The translations under genes were made by a program, and so were the position numbers. This document shows, in pieces, positions 54,371 through 61,518 of a stretch of DNA of 64,000 nucleotides. The notes beneath the pieces are model-generated. The model saw only the letters and a list, made by a program, of their open reading frames with translations, did not search any database and had not been told where the DNA came from. Location: the NCBI RefSeq assembly GCF_900182835.1, contig NZ_FXUB01000001.1:493954-557953 (forward strand), read 5' to 3'. The number at the start of each line of letters is the position of its first letter. Position 1 is the stretch's first letter. Source of the DNA: Desulfurobacterium pacificum. GTDB lineage: Bacteria > Aquificota > Aquificia > Desulfurobacteriales > Desulfurobacteriaceae.

Positions 54371-55804
54371 CTAACGTTTCTTAAAGACAATTCTTATAGG
54401 AATTTTGTTAAAGCCAAACTTCTCTCTCAAGCGGTTTTCTAAAAAGCGGCGGAAAGATTTCGGAATTCCTTCCGGATAGTTGGAAAAGAGAAGGAACGTC
54501 GGCGGTTTCGTTTTAACCTGCGTTCCGTAGTAGATTTTTACGATTTTGTTTTTGTAAACCGGCGGCTGATGGATTTCCATAAGTTCTCTCAAAGCTCTGT
54601 TGAACTCGCCGGTTCTGACCTTTTTGGTGTACTGCCTGTAAACGTCTTTTATCTGTTTTAACAGCTCTTTCAAGCCTTTTTTCTCTTTTGCAGAGATGAA
54701 CACCCTCGGGGCAAAGGGAATGAAGTCAAAGTTCAGGTCAAGCTCTCTGTGGAGGCGCTCCCAGTCTTTTTCTGACTGGAGGAGGTCTGTTTTGTTAACG
54801 GCTAAAATGACGGGCTTAAACTTTTCAAGGGCTATGCCGGCTATTTTTGCGTCTCTGTCTGTTGGACCTTCAACGGCGTCAATGAGGAGGACAACAACGT
54901 CTGCTCTGTCTATAGCGTCAAGGGCGCGCAGGTAGGAGTAGTATTCTATGTCTTTGATTTTCCCTCTGCGCCTTATTCCTGCGGTATCTATGAAGATGAA
55001 TTCATCGTCGCCGATTTTAACGTAGCTGTCTATGGCGTCGCGGGTGGTTCCGGGAACGTCGCTGACTATGGCGCGCTCTTCTCCGACGAGGGCGTTGAGG
55101 AGGGTGGATTTTCCCATGTTGGGACGACCGACTATTGCAACTTTTATCGGTTCTTTTTCTTCCTCTTCTATCTCGTATTCCTCGCCTGCCTCTAAAGAGT
55201 CTGCAAGCTGGTCAAGTTCGGCGCTGGCTTCTTCTGTAATCAGCTTTTCTGCTTTTTTTCTCCTCTCTTCCTTTTCAAACTCTTTTTTGGCGGTTTCTTT
55301 GAGGTCGGGGGGGAGGTGGGTGAGGATTTTTTCGGTTAAGGTAGGAATGCCTATTTTGTGAATCGTTGAAATGGGGATAACTTCGTCAAAACCAAGGCGG
55401 TAAAAGTCGTAAACCATGTCTTCCATGAACGGCTCGTCAACCTTGTTGACTGCAACGATTACCGGCTTTTTCCACTTTCTCAAAATCCTCCCCACTTCCT
55501 CATCTAAAGGCGTAATTCCCTCTTTACCGTCAACGACAAACACTATAATGTCAGCCTCTTCCATAGCCCTTTTCGCCTGCTCGGTCGTCTCCTTCGCAAA
55601 ACCCTCTCCGGAAGTGTCAACGCCGCCGGTATCAACTAAAATAACTTTGTGGTCGTCCAAGTCAGCTTCCTGAACGATTCTGTCCCTTGTAACGCCGGGA
55701 GTGTCGTCTATTATGGCTACTTTCTTTCCGATGAGGCGGTTGAAGAGGGAGGATTTTCCAACGTTCGGTCTCCCCACTATCGCCACTACTGGAAGTCTTT
55801 TCAT
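54371..55804 (-). CDS. der: Ribosome-assembly GTPase Der (EngA)
   Basis: This double GTPase is required for 50S assembly. The 477 residues contain G1 loops GRPNVGKSSLFN near 9 and GRPNMGKSTLLN near 228, G3 DTGG and DTAG, G4 NKVD and NKTD, and a C-terminal KH-like domain (PPTFLLFSNYPEGIPKSFRRFLENRLREKFGF). An acidic linker of about 25 residues (SAELDQLADSLEAGEEYEIEEEEKE) separates the G domains and is somewhat long. It overlaps the upstream zinc-ribbon gene by four bases. Confidence 0.97.
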   Translation of the reverse strand: MKRLPVVAIVGRPNVGKSSLFNRLIGKKVAIIDDTPGVTRDRIVQEADLDDHKVILVDTGGVDTSGEGFAKETTEQAKRAMEEADIIVFVVDGKEGITPLDEEVGRILRKWKKPVIVAVNKVDEPFMEDMVYDFYRLGFDEVIPISTIHKIGIPTLTEKILTHLPPDLKETAKKEFEKEERRKKAEKLITEEASAELDQLADSLEAGEEYEIEEEEKEPIKVAIVGRPNMGKSTLLNALVGEERAIVSDVPGTTRDAIDSYVKIGDDEFIFIDTAGIRRRGKIKDIEYYSYLRALDAIDRADVVVLLIDAVEGPTDRDAKIAGIALEKFKPVILAVNKTDLLQSEKDWERLHRELDLNFDFIPFAPRVFISAKEKKGLKELLKQIKDVYRQYTKKVRTGEFNRALRELMEIHQPPVYKNKIVKIYYGTQVKTKPPTFLLFSNYPEGIPKSFRRFLENRLREKFGFNKIPIRIVFKKR

Positions 55805-56424
55805 ACCTCCTCCGCCATTACTATATCGTAAAGTTTTTTAAATACGCAGGTAAACTCAATATTCTCATCGTAAGCAAAAGGAAGCGTTTCTATCTCCCAC
55901 AACTCTTCCCCATTATAAAGAATTCTCACTCCCACAAAAGCCACGTCAGGAAGTTCCCTATAATAGTATTCCTTATCTCCCTTTGAAAGCGCTTCACTAT
56001 AGAACTTCCTAAGCTCTTCAGCTGTATCAAAATTAGTTGTCGTCGGAATCACAAACTTCAATGCCGCATAAGTATTACCACACTTCTTACACTCTCCGCT
56101 TCTCTGCATAACTTCCACCGCTGTCCTAAACTTACCTTCCTCTACCAACTCCTCTATCATCTCAATAAAATCAACAAACGGTTCATCCTCCTCACCAAAA
56201 TAGATTTCCTGACCCGTCTCTTCCAGCCTGTCCGGATATATTACTGCAAGTTCTACACCACAATAGGGACATTCCACTGGAGTCCCTTCTTCCGAAACTG
56301 GTTCTACAAGACCTACTAACCTTTCAAAAAACTCAGTCATATCGTACTCATCTGCCACAAGTTCAATAGGTTGGCTGCACATAGAAAAATCGTATTTATA
56401 GTTTCTGTTAACAAAATCCTCCAT
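55801..56424 (-). CDS. Unknown zinc-ribbon protein coupled to der
   Basis: This 207-residue acidic soluble protein is not assigned to a known family. It has two CxxC knuckles, VECPYCGVEL (about 52) and GECKKCGNTY (about 110), that could form one zinc ribbon interrupted by a long acidic stretch (LEETGQEIYFGEEDEPFVDF). The rest is mixed alpha/beta. The start is the ATG at 56424 with GGGAGG upstream, 17 codons inside the longer frame. It ends ATGA into der, so a link with ribosome assembly or nucleotide binding is possible but unproven. Confidence 0.75.
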   Translation of the reverse strand: MEDFVNRNYKYDFSMCSQPIELVADEYDMTEFFERLVGLVEPVSEEGTPVECPYCGVELAVIYPDRLEETGQEIYFGEEDEPFVDFIEMIEELVEEGKFRTAVEVMQRSGECKKCGNTYAALKFVIPTTTNFDTAEELRKFYSEALSKGDKEYYYRELPDVAFVGVRILYNGEELWEIETLPFAYDENIEFTCVFKKLYDIVMAEEV

Positions 56425-56502
56425 TATCGCCTCCCAAACAATTAGAGTTATTCCAGTTCTAAAATTTAAGCCCAAAGGCTACTCCTTACTAAATCTTAGC
56501 CT

Positions 56503-56537
56503 AAAAGAAAAAGAGGGGGAAGCTATACGCTTCCCCC
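56503..56537 (-). terminator. Intrinsic terminator at the end of the RAMP/prefoldin cluster
   Basis: A perfect 9-bp GC-rich stem (GGGGGAAGC/GCTTCCCCC, 56515-56537) with loop GTATA on the minus strand is followed by TCTTTTTCTTTT. It lies about 35 bases after the last gene of the cluster and isolates it from the der unit. Confidence 0.85.
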
Positions 56538-56571
56538 TTGATAAGTTGGGGTGGTCATCTCGGGGGGAGAT

Positions 56572-57114
56572 CTACGTTGCCATTGTTCTTTTTATTAATG
56601 CGGCAACGTAATAATCTGCTATCAATTCCATTATCCACACTATCAACACAGGAATTGCAGCCCCAAGCATAAACCCTTCTGCTATAGGTGCCACCGTGAG
56701 AGACGTAACGATATTCAACCCAAACAGAAGTGCAAAGGAAAATACCAGAGCAAACCCCAGAAAAAGAGCGTATTTGAAAGGCTCTAAATAACCTTTCCAC
56801 AACATAATTATAGAAACTTCACTTAAATGTTCAAGCTCTTCAATGGGTTTTCCTGTCTTTTTTGCAATTTCTTCTTTGTCAAGTTTTGCCTCTTCTTCTT
56901 TATAAAGGGCATTTGACACATCAGCTATAGCACCATAACCGAAAATTAATCTATTTGCAAAAAGCCAGAAGATAATGAACCCTATCAAAAAGGCACCAAC
57001 TTCAGGGTTGGCTGCTATAAACGGAGTTAACGCAAAAATCCCCGTAACCATCAAAACAATAAACAAAACGAAAGCTGCAAAAAACAGCCACCAAACCAAC
57101 CTCTCTTTATTCAT
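56572..57114 (-). CDS. Four-helix membrane protein, unknown (cluster gene 6)
   Basis: This 180-residue protein has four predicted membrane helices. Two are near the N-terminus (WWLFFAAFVLFIVLMVTGIF, AFLIGFIIFWLFANRLIFG) and two near the C-terminus (YALFLGFALVFSFALLFGLNI, GFMLGAAIPVLIVWIMELI). Between them is a charged cytoplasmic-looking loop of about 45 residues (VSNALYKEEEAKLDKEEIAKK and on). No family is recognised. The ATG at 57114 overlaps the preceding stop (TGATG); a GTG one codon earlier is also possible. It is last in the six-gene unit before the terminator. Confidence 0.7.
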   Translation of the reverse strand: MNKERLVWWLFFAAFVLFIVLMVTGIFALTPFIAANPEVGAFLIGFIIFWLFANRLIFGYGAIADVSNALYKEEEAKLDKEEIAKKTGKPIEELEHLSEVSIIMLWKGYLEPFKYALFLGFALVFSFALLFGLNIVTSLTVAPIAEGFMLGAAIPVLIVWIMELIADYYVAALIKRTMAT

Positions 57115-57593
57115 CACTTCTTACCTCCTTTTGCTTTAGCAGAAGCAACTCCCATAGTAAACGGATGAACTACAGTATAAAGGTCACTGGAAAGTGGTTG
57201 CATATAGGTAAACGTTGCTAAAACAGCATCACCAAGCTCTAACTTCTCCGTTCCAGGCTTGAGCTTTAACTCAACAGATGTAACAACTCCGGGAGGCAAC
57301 GTTACGTGAACAGGAATGTGGGAAACTACGTAAGCTTTCTCTTTAGAATTTTTGCCTGGCGTGAAAACAAAAGACTCTTCAACTATAGTCAAGGGCATAC
57401 CACCTGGGTTTAAAATAGAATAAGTAATGGAATGCTTATCTTTATTGTACTTCGCATCAACAACGATAGGAGAACCAGGAATAGAAGCTATCACTTTTGC
57501 CACAGTTCTTCCAGTGAAAAATTCCCCTATTGTCCAGCCTAAAAGTAAAGATACGATTATTGCGAAAAACACTATAAGTGACGGTCTTTTCAT
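57114..57593 (-). CDS. Membrane-anchored beta-rich protein, unknown (cluster gene 5)
   Basis: This 159-residue protein has one N-terminal hydrophobic helix (about 6-24, LIVFFAIIVSLLLGWTIGEFF), without a clear cleavage site, then a strand-rich domain. Segments such as HSITYSILNPGGMPLTIVEESFVFTP and VTLPPGVVTSVELKLKPGTEKL recall LEA14/WHy- or immunoglobulin-like sandwiches outside the membrane. It ends in a basic tail AKAKGGKK. No family is assigned. The start is the ATG at 57593 with GGAGG six bases before. It is joined by TGATG to the four-helix gene, so the two likely form a pair. Confidence 0.7.
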   Translation of the reverse strand: MKRPSLIVFFAIIVSLLLGWTIGEFFTGRTVAKVIASIPGSPIVVDAKYNKDKHSITYSILNPGGMPLTIVEESFVFTPGKNSKEKAYVVSHIPVHVTLPPGVVTSVELKLKPGTEKLELGDAVLATFTYMQPLSSDLYTVVHPFTMGVASAKAKGGKK

Positions 57594-57631
57594 CACTTTC
57601 CTCCTTAAACTTTTTTAGTAGGGGGAGCGGG

Positions 57632-57799
57632 CTACTCTTCCGCTCCCTCAGAGTTAAATTTTTCCAGTAGTTTCAAGGCTTCTTCTTTCGTTACTTCCAC
57701 CATAAGATTCCCAAATCGGTAGAAAATCCTCCTCCCTTCCGGAAGTTCCTTAATGAAGGAAATAAGCTCTTCCTTACTCTTTACCTTTTCCTTCTTCAT
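57632..57799 (-). CDS. 55-residue protein resembling the prefoldin-beta hairpin (cluster gene 4)
   Basis: The core GRRIFYRFGNLMVEVTKEEALKLLEKF resembles the beta-hairpin and following helix start of prefoldin beta subunits, where a vYk.vG.lLV pattern precedes a lysine-rich helix. The long coiled-coil arms of real prefoldin beta are absent: about 20 residues precede the hairpin and about 15 follow. I chose the ATG at 57799, with GAGG six bases before; the longer frame runs back through the prefoldin-alpha gene. The start lies 26 bases inside that gene, so expression is coupled. The homology is an inference from a short match. Confidence 0.55.
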   Translation of the reverse strand: MKKEKVKSKEELISFIKELPEGRRIFYRFGNLMVEVTKEEALKLLEKFNSEGAEE

Positions 57800-58247
57800 T
57801 TTCTGCCTCTTCAGTAGCTTCAGACTGACCATGCTCCCTGATTTTCTGAGTAATTTCTTCAACTTTTCCGTAGAGACCTACCATCGCCTTCTCAAGCACT
57901 TCTCTTAATGCAAGCAGCGCAGTAATTTCCTTTTCAATTTGCTTAACAGCCTCATCAAATGGAAGCTCAACAGAAATACCGCTACCGATGTCAATAACTA
58001 CCTTATCAACATCTTCCAACTTTGCACCTACTTGAGCTATCCTTCCAACAGGAAGAAGAACTTCCTTACCAGCTCCAAGGTCTTTCAAGTTTTTGAGGGT
58101 AGTTATAGTGTTTCTGTACTCAGATACCAGAATATCAATCTGAGCAATTTCTACTCTCAAAGCTTCAATTTGAGAGATGTAGCTCCTTAACTCCCTGTTG
58201 AGTTCAGCCATTTTCTTGTCATCTTTTTTCAATAACTTCTTAATCAT
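57774..58247 (-). CDS. pfdA: Archaeal-type prefoldin alpha subunit (cluster gene 3)
   Basis: Prefoldin alpha forms the core dimer of a jellyfish-shaped chaperone that carries unfolded proteins. The 157 residues show a long N-terminal coiled coil (about 8-55, with IEALRVEIAQIDILVSEYRN), the double hairpin core EVLLPVGRIAQVGAKLEDVD, VVIDIGSGISVELPFDEA (about 63-105), and a second coiled coil to about 140, then an acidic tail. This matches archaeal PfdA in order and length. Prefoldin is rare in bacteria. GGAGG lies six bases before the ATG. It stands between the RAMP-like gene and the small hairpin protein. Confidence 0.85.
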   Translation of the reverse strand: MIKKLLKKDDKKMAELNRELRSYISQIEALRVEIAQIDILVSEYRNTITTLKNLKDLGAGKEVLLPVGRIAQVGAKLEDVDKVVIDIGSGISVELPFDEAVKQIEKEITALLALREVLEKAMVGLYGKVEEITQKIREHGQSEATEEAENEEGKGKE

Positions 58248-58263
58248 GACTCACCTCCTATAA

Positions 58264-58974
58264 TTAGGGTTTTATTTCACACCAACCAGCAGTTTGCCTC
58301 TCTCTTGGAAAGAAAAGAACTCTTTTAGGTCTTATGTCCATCTTCAGAGTTTCCATCAATCTTTCTCTAACTTCTTTAATTCTCCAGAAGAAAAGTAGAT
58401 ATCCCCTATACCTTACTTCAGTCCACATACCAAGCCTTAAAGGAATTTCCCACCGCTTCATATCGTTAAGCAAAGGTTGATAGAACTTTTCCACAAGCGG
58501 ATGGTCTTTAAGCATAGACATCTCCATCCTTGCGAGCGCCTCGCAAAACGAATGCGCAGCAGGTTTTACTTTCTCAGGTATGGAAAAATCCCCCCCAACA
58601 CTCCCTACAAACACTTCCGTCCTGAAACTCTCAACCTCTTCCCATTTTTTCAAGTCAAAAACCTCTACTTCCACCTCTTTTATTTCACCATCAAGCGAAA
58701 GACGCTCCGGAATCACTATCTCTTTAACAAAGGAATACTTCTCAGCGATTATCCTTTTAACGTCACCTATTACAGCTTCTGGATTGAGATGCTTCCTGAG
58801 CAAATACGCCTTTACCTTAGATTCAATCTCCTTATCTTTCTTTATGTAGTAATAAACAAGAGCACTCTCTATCCCTTCCTTTAATACGTTTCCAGGCAGG
58901 AACGGAACGCCCTGCTCATCTCTCGGAAAACCTTTTCTGGCAAAAATCAAAGGTGTCCAGGTGTAAACAATCAT
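58264..58974 (-). CDS. RAMP-fold protein resembling Csm5 (cluster gene 2)
   Basis: This 236-residue protein carries features of CRISPR type III RAMP proteins, especially Csm5. An early GVPFLPGNVLKEGIESALVYYY (about 22-43) matches the PGSSLKG-helix that follows the first strand. Later LRLGMWTEVRYRGYLL (about 177-192) and the C-terminal FFPRERQTAGWCEIKP match the glycine-rich loop and the end motif of Csm5. The usual Ser-Lys-Gly of that helix start is Asn-Val-Leu-Lys-Glu. No other cas gene, Cas10 or repeat array is in the window. AAGGAGGAGGG precedes the ATG. The assignment is by motif only. Confidence 0.5.
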   Translation of the reverse strand: MIVYTWTPLIFARKGFPRDEQGVPFLPGNVLKEGIESALVYYYIKKDKEIESKVKAYLLRKHLNPEAVIGDVKRIIAEKYSFVKEIVIPERLSLDGEIKEVEVEVFDLKKWEEVESFRTEVFVGSVGGDFSIPEKVKPAAHSFCEALARMEMSMLKDHPLVEKFYQPLLNDMKRWEIPLRLGMWTEVRYRGYLLFFWRIKEVRERLMETLKMDIRPKRVLFFPRERQTAGWCEIKP

Positions 58975-58983
58975 CCCTCCTCC

Positions 58984-59676
58984 TTACTTAAACGCAGCCA
59001 AGATTTTGTCTGCTTTTTCTGCAATATCTATTTCAAAGAGCGCAATAGTCGGTAAAAGCCAGGAAACTCTGAAACGAGCATCCCCATCTTTATTCTCTCC
59101 AAAGTAAGCAAGAGCTACTCTTCCAAAACCTGCTTCCTTCTCAACCTTTTTGGCTTCTCTCAAAAATCTCCTCGCAACGTTCGGGAGTTTCTCAAACGGA
59201 TAAGGCTTACCTTCCTGACCCCTCTGTTTCACAAGCTCTGTAGCAGTTCCAACATTTCTTAAAGCCTCAATTAAATGGTGCAAACGATGTTTTTTGAAGT
59301 AAGCTAAAAGCAGAGAGGCTGCAGGAAGACGAAGAATTTCTATGTTCTTATCACCTTCTCTCAGCTCACCGACAAGGTAAGCTCTACCCTCTTCCATCTC
59401 TATATGAGCAAAAAGCTTTTTATTCTTGGGCATCTCCGAAAGAATTTCTGTTACTTCATACTTGATACCCTCCTCTTCATAAACGTCTCCCGCTTTTCTC
59501 TTGCCATACTCCGCAACGAAAAAGGTTTCCTCACCACCTTTCCTACCTAAAATAAGGTCAAGACCCCAGCGTTTAAGCGTCTTGAACTTAAATTCCCTCT
59601 CCTTTTCAGGTTGACCTAAAGTTTCAAAAACCAACGTGTTTAAAGCCTGAATCTCCCTCAACTCCATCAAGTTCAT
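58984..59676 (-). CDS. Unknown soluble protein, first gene of the RAMP/prefoldin cluster
   Basis: This 230-residue protein has no membrane segment, no cysteine and no motif I can assign. It is rich in Lys/Glu/Arg, with a strand-rich N-terminal half ([20 protein letters not shown]) and a helix-rich middle ([37 protein letters not shown] split in two), then [20 protein letters not shown]. It begins 31 bases after the predicted transcription start, with GGAGG ten bases before the ATG. The following RAMP-like gene starts nine bases after its stop. Confidence 0.75.
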   Translation of the reverse strand: MNLMELREIQALNTLVFETLGQPEKEREFKFKTLKRWGLDLILGRKGGEETFFVAEYGKRKAGDVYEEEGIKYEVTEILSEMPKNKKLFAHIEMEEGRAYLVGELREGDKNIEILRLPAASLLLAYFKKHRLHHLIEALRNVGTATELVKQRGQEGKPYPFEKLPNVARRFLREAKKVEKEAGFGRVALAYFGENKDGDARFRVSWLLPTIALFEIDIAEKADKILAAFK

Positions 59677-59713
59677 TCTCTTTATACCTCCATATTTCTG
59701 TTTCTACTAAATT

Positions 59714-59742
59714 AATTTAGGTTAGCTAAAATATTCTGTCAA
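59714..59742 (-). promoter_or_regulatory. Promoter of the RAMP/prefoldin cluster
   Basis: On the minus strand a perfect TTGACA (59737-59742) and TAAATT (59714-59719) are separated by 17 bases. This is the best -35 match I found in the window and implies constitutive, sigma-70-type expression. A start near 59707 gives a leader of about 30 bases. Confidence 0.65.
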
Positions 59743-59769
59743 GAAATTTAAAGGAATATTTTAGAAAGG

Positions 59770-59808
59770 TTGACGAATTCTGACACAAGGACTATTTTGA
59801 TATATAAA
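59770..59808 (+). promoter_or_regulatory. Two overlapping candidate promoters of the KamA-family gene
   Basis: TTGACG (59770-59775) with TATTTT (59793-59798) and CTGACA (59780-59785) with TATAAA (59803-59808) both have 17-base spacers. They lie back to back with the minus-strand promoter of the RAMP cluster, so the two units share a 200-base control region. Confidence 0.45.
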
Positions 59809-59876
59809 TTTCGTTAATTAATTCAAAGCACTCAATTATTAAAATTTCGCAAAAACCGATTAAGGAGTGGTATGTC

Positions 59877-60998
59877 ATGAAAATCCCCGGCTTTTCCACC
59901 TTAGAAGAGATAGAAGAAAATTTCGGCTTTAAAATACCTGCTCAGGAAAAGAAAAAACTGAAAAAAGTTCTTCAGCGACACCCCATGTTCATTCCCGACT
60001 ACTACGCCTCTCTAATCAACTGGGAAGACCCAAACGACCCGATAAAACAGATAGCGTTCCCCTCCGTTGACGAGTTAGACGTCAGCGGTTCATACGACAC
60101 AAGCGGCGAAAAGGAAAACACCGTCCTAACCGGACTCCAGCACAAATACAGAGAAACCGCTCTACTGCTTGTAACGAACAGGTGCGCCGGCTACTGCAGG
60201 CACTGCTTCCGCAAAAGAATGGTTGGAATTCCAACAGATGAAACGGTCAAACTCTTTGACGCTGCAGTTTCATACATAAAGGAACATCCAGAAATCACAA
60301 ACGTTCTCATTTCCGGCGGCGACCCGTTAGTTCTTCCTACAGAAGTGATTGAATACTTCCTTTCAGAACTTTCAAAAATCCCCCACCTCAAATTCATCCG
60401 TTTCGGCAGCAGAGTTCCCGTCTTCTATCCGATGCGAATTTACGATGACACAAAGCTTTTAGAAGTTTTCTCAAAATACTCAACGCCGGAACGCAGAGTT
60501 TATTTGGTAACCCACTTCAACCACCCAAGAGAAGTAACCCAAGAAGCAAGAAAAGCTGTTGACGCTCTCATAAGGTCTGGCGTTCCCGTAAGTAACCAGA
60601 CGGTTCTCTTAAAAGGCGTTAACGATAACCCAGAAGTTTTAGCCACCCTAATGAAAGAGATAACGTCAGCCGGCGTAATACCTTACTACGTCTTCCAGTG
60701 CAGACCTGTAAAAAGAGTGAAAACCCACTTTCAGGTGCCTTTAAAGAAAGGATACGAAATAGTTGAAAGAGCAAAACAGAAACTTGACGGACACGCAAAG
60801 CGCTTTAAATACATAATGTCCCATAAAACAGGAAAGATTGAAATCGTAGGCATAATAGGAAATGAAATCTACCTAAAATACCATCAGGCAAAAGATTTCA
60901 AAAAAGTAGGAAAGCTGTTTAAGAGAATCCTAACGCCAAACGCAGGCTGGCTTGACGATTTGGCTCAACCAAAAGAGTGCGTAGCAGCAGTTGTATAA
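59877..60998 (+). CDS. kamA: KamA-family radical SAM aminomutase
   Basis: This is a radical SAM, PLP-dependent enzyme that moves an alpha-amino group to the beta carbon, as in lysine 2,3-aminomutase. The 373 residues have the cluster motif CAGYCRHCFRKRMVG (CxxxCxxC, about 103) and VLISGGDPLVLPTE near 143. The C-terminal region reads QCRPVKRVKTHFQVPLKKG where lysine aminomutases have GADHFR, so the substrate could differ (lysine, glutamate or other). The protein is shorter than typical KamA (about 415). No beta-lysine acetyltransferase (ablB) or EF-P gene is adjacent, so its role is open: osmolyte, or beta-amino acid for EF-P. Confidence 0.82.
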   Translation: MKIPGFSTLEEIEENFGFKIPAQEKKKLKKVLQRHPMFIPDYYASLINWEDPNDPIKQIAFPSVDELDVSGSYDTSGEKENTVLTGLQHKYRETALLLVTNRCAGYCRHCFRKRMVGIPTDETVKLFDAAVSYIKEHPEITNVLISGGDPLVLPTEVIEYFLSELSKIPHLKFIRFGSRVPVFYPMRIYDDTKLLEVFSKYSTPERRVYLVTHFNHPREVTQEARKAVDALIRSGVPVSNQTVLLKGVNDNPEVLATLMKEITSAGVIPYYVFQCRPVKRVKTHFQVPLKKGYEIVERAKQKLDGHAKRFKYIMSHKTGKIEIVGIIGNEIYLKYHQAKDFKKVGKLFKRILTPNAGWLDDLAQPKECVAAVV

Positions 60999-61018
60999 CA
61001 CCTTCAGGGAATAGATTG

Positions 61019-61201
61019 ATGACAAACAAAGAACTTTTAATGGAAAAACTGGAAAAACTACCAGATAGATACGTTGAAAAAGTGCTTGAGTTTATTTCCT
61101 GCCTGGAAAAATCCAACTTAGAGACAGCTATTTTGAGTGAATCCTCCCTTGAGAAGGACTGGTTAAAACCGGAGGAAGAAGAAGCTTGGAAAGATTTATA
61201 A
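61019..61201 (+). CDS. Putative antitoxin of the PemK-type pair
   Basis: This 60-residue acidic protein has helical heptads (NKELLMEKLEKLPDRYVEKVLEFISCLEK) and a charged tail WLKPEEEEAWKDL, resembling DUF2281-like antitoxins. The start is the ATG at 61019; upstream in-frame codons overlap kamA and are unlikely. It overlaps the toxin gene by 16 bases. The family assignment is tentative, but its position before a PemK-type toxin is typical. Confidence 0.65.
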   Translation: MTNKELLMEKLEKLPDRYVEKVLEFISCLEKSNLETAILSESSLEKDWLKPEEEEAWKDL

Positions 61202-61518
61202 AAGGTGATGTAGTAGTTATCCCTTTTCCATTTTCCGATTTAAGTAACGCTAAAAGAAGACCAGCATTAGTAGTAGCAAACCTAAAAGGAAACGATTTAA
61301 TTCTCTGTCAGATAACAAGTCAGAAAGTTAAAGATGAATATTCCATACCCCTTACAGATAAAGACTTTACAGAAGGAAGCCTGAGAAAGCCGAGTAACGT
61401 TCGCCCGAATAGAATCTTTACCGCAGATAAAAGTATAATTCTCTACAAAGCAGGACGTATTAATACCCAGAAGCTAAACGAAGTAATCCAGAAAATTATT
61501 GAAATTCTACAATCTTAA
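61186..61518 (+). CDS. PemK/MazF-like mRNA interferase toxin
   Basis: This 110-residue toxin of the MazF/PemK RNase family starts IKGDVVVIPFPFSDLSNAKRRPALVVAN, the family signature, and continues LILCQITSQ and NVRPNRIFTADKSIILYKAGRI. It begins with a TTG, seven bases after GGAGG, inside the antitoxin gene. The 3' end overlaps the helicase gene by four bases, convergently. It is the third toxin-antitoxin pair in the window. Confidence 0.88.
   Translation: MERFIKGDVVVIPFPFSDLSNAKRRPALVVANLKGNDLILCQITSQKVKDEYSIPLTDKDFTEGSLRKPSNVRPNRIFTADKSIILYKAGRINTQKLNEVIQKIIEILQS

Noticed and set aside
56500..60000. CRISPR array or other cas genes near the Csm5-like protein
   Set aside because: No regularly spaced direct repeats of 24-40 bases and no Cas10, Cas6 or Csm2-4 product were seen anywhere in the window.
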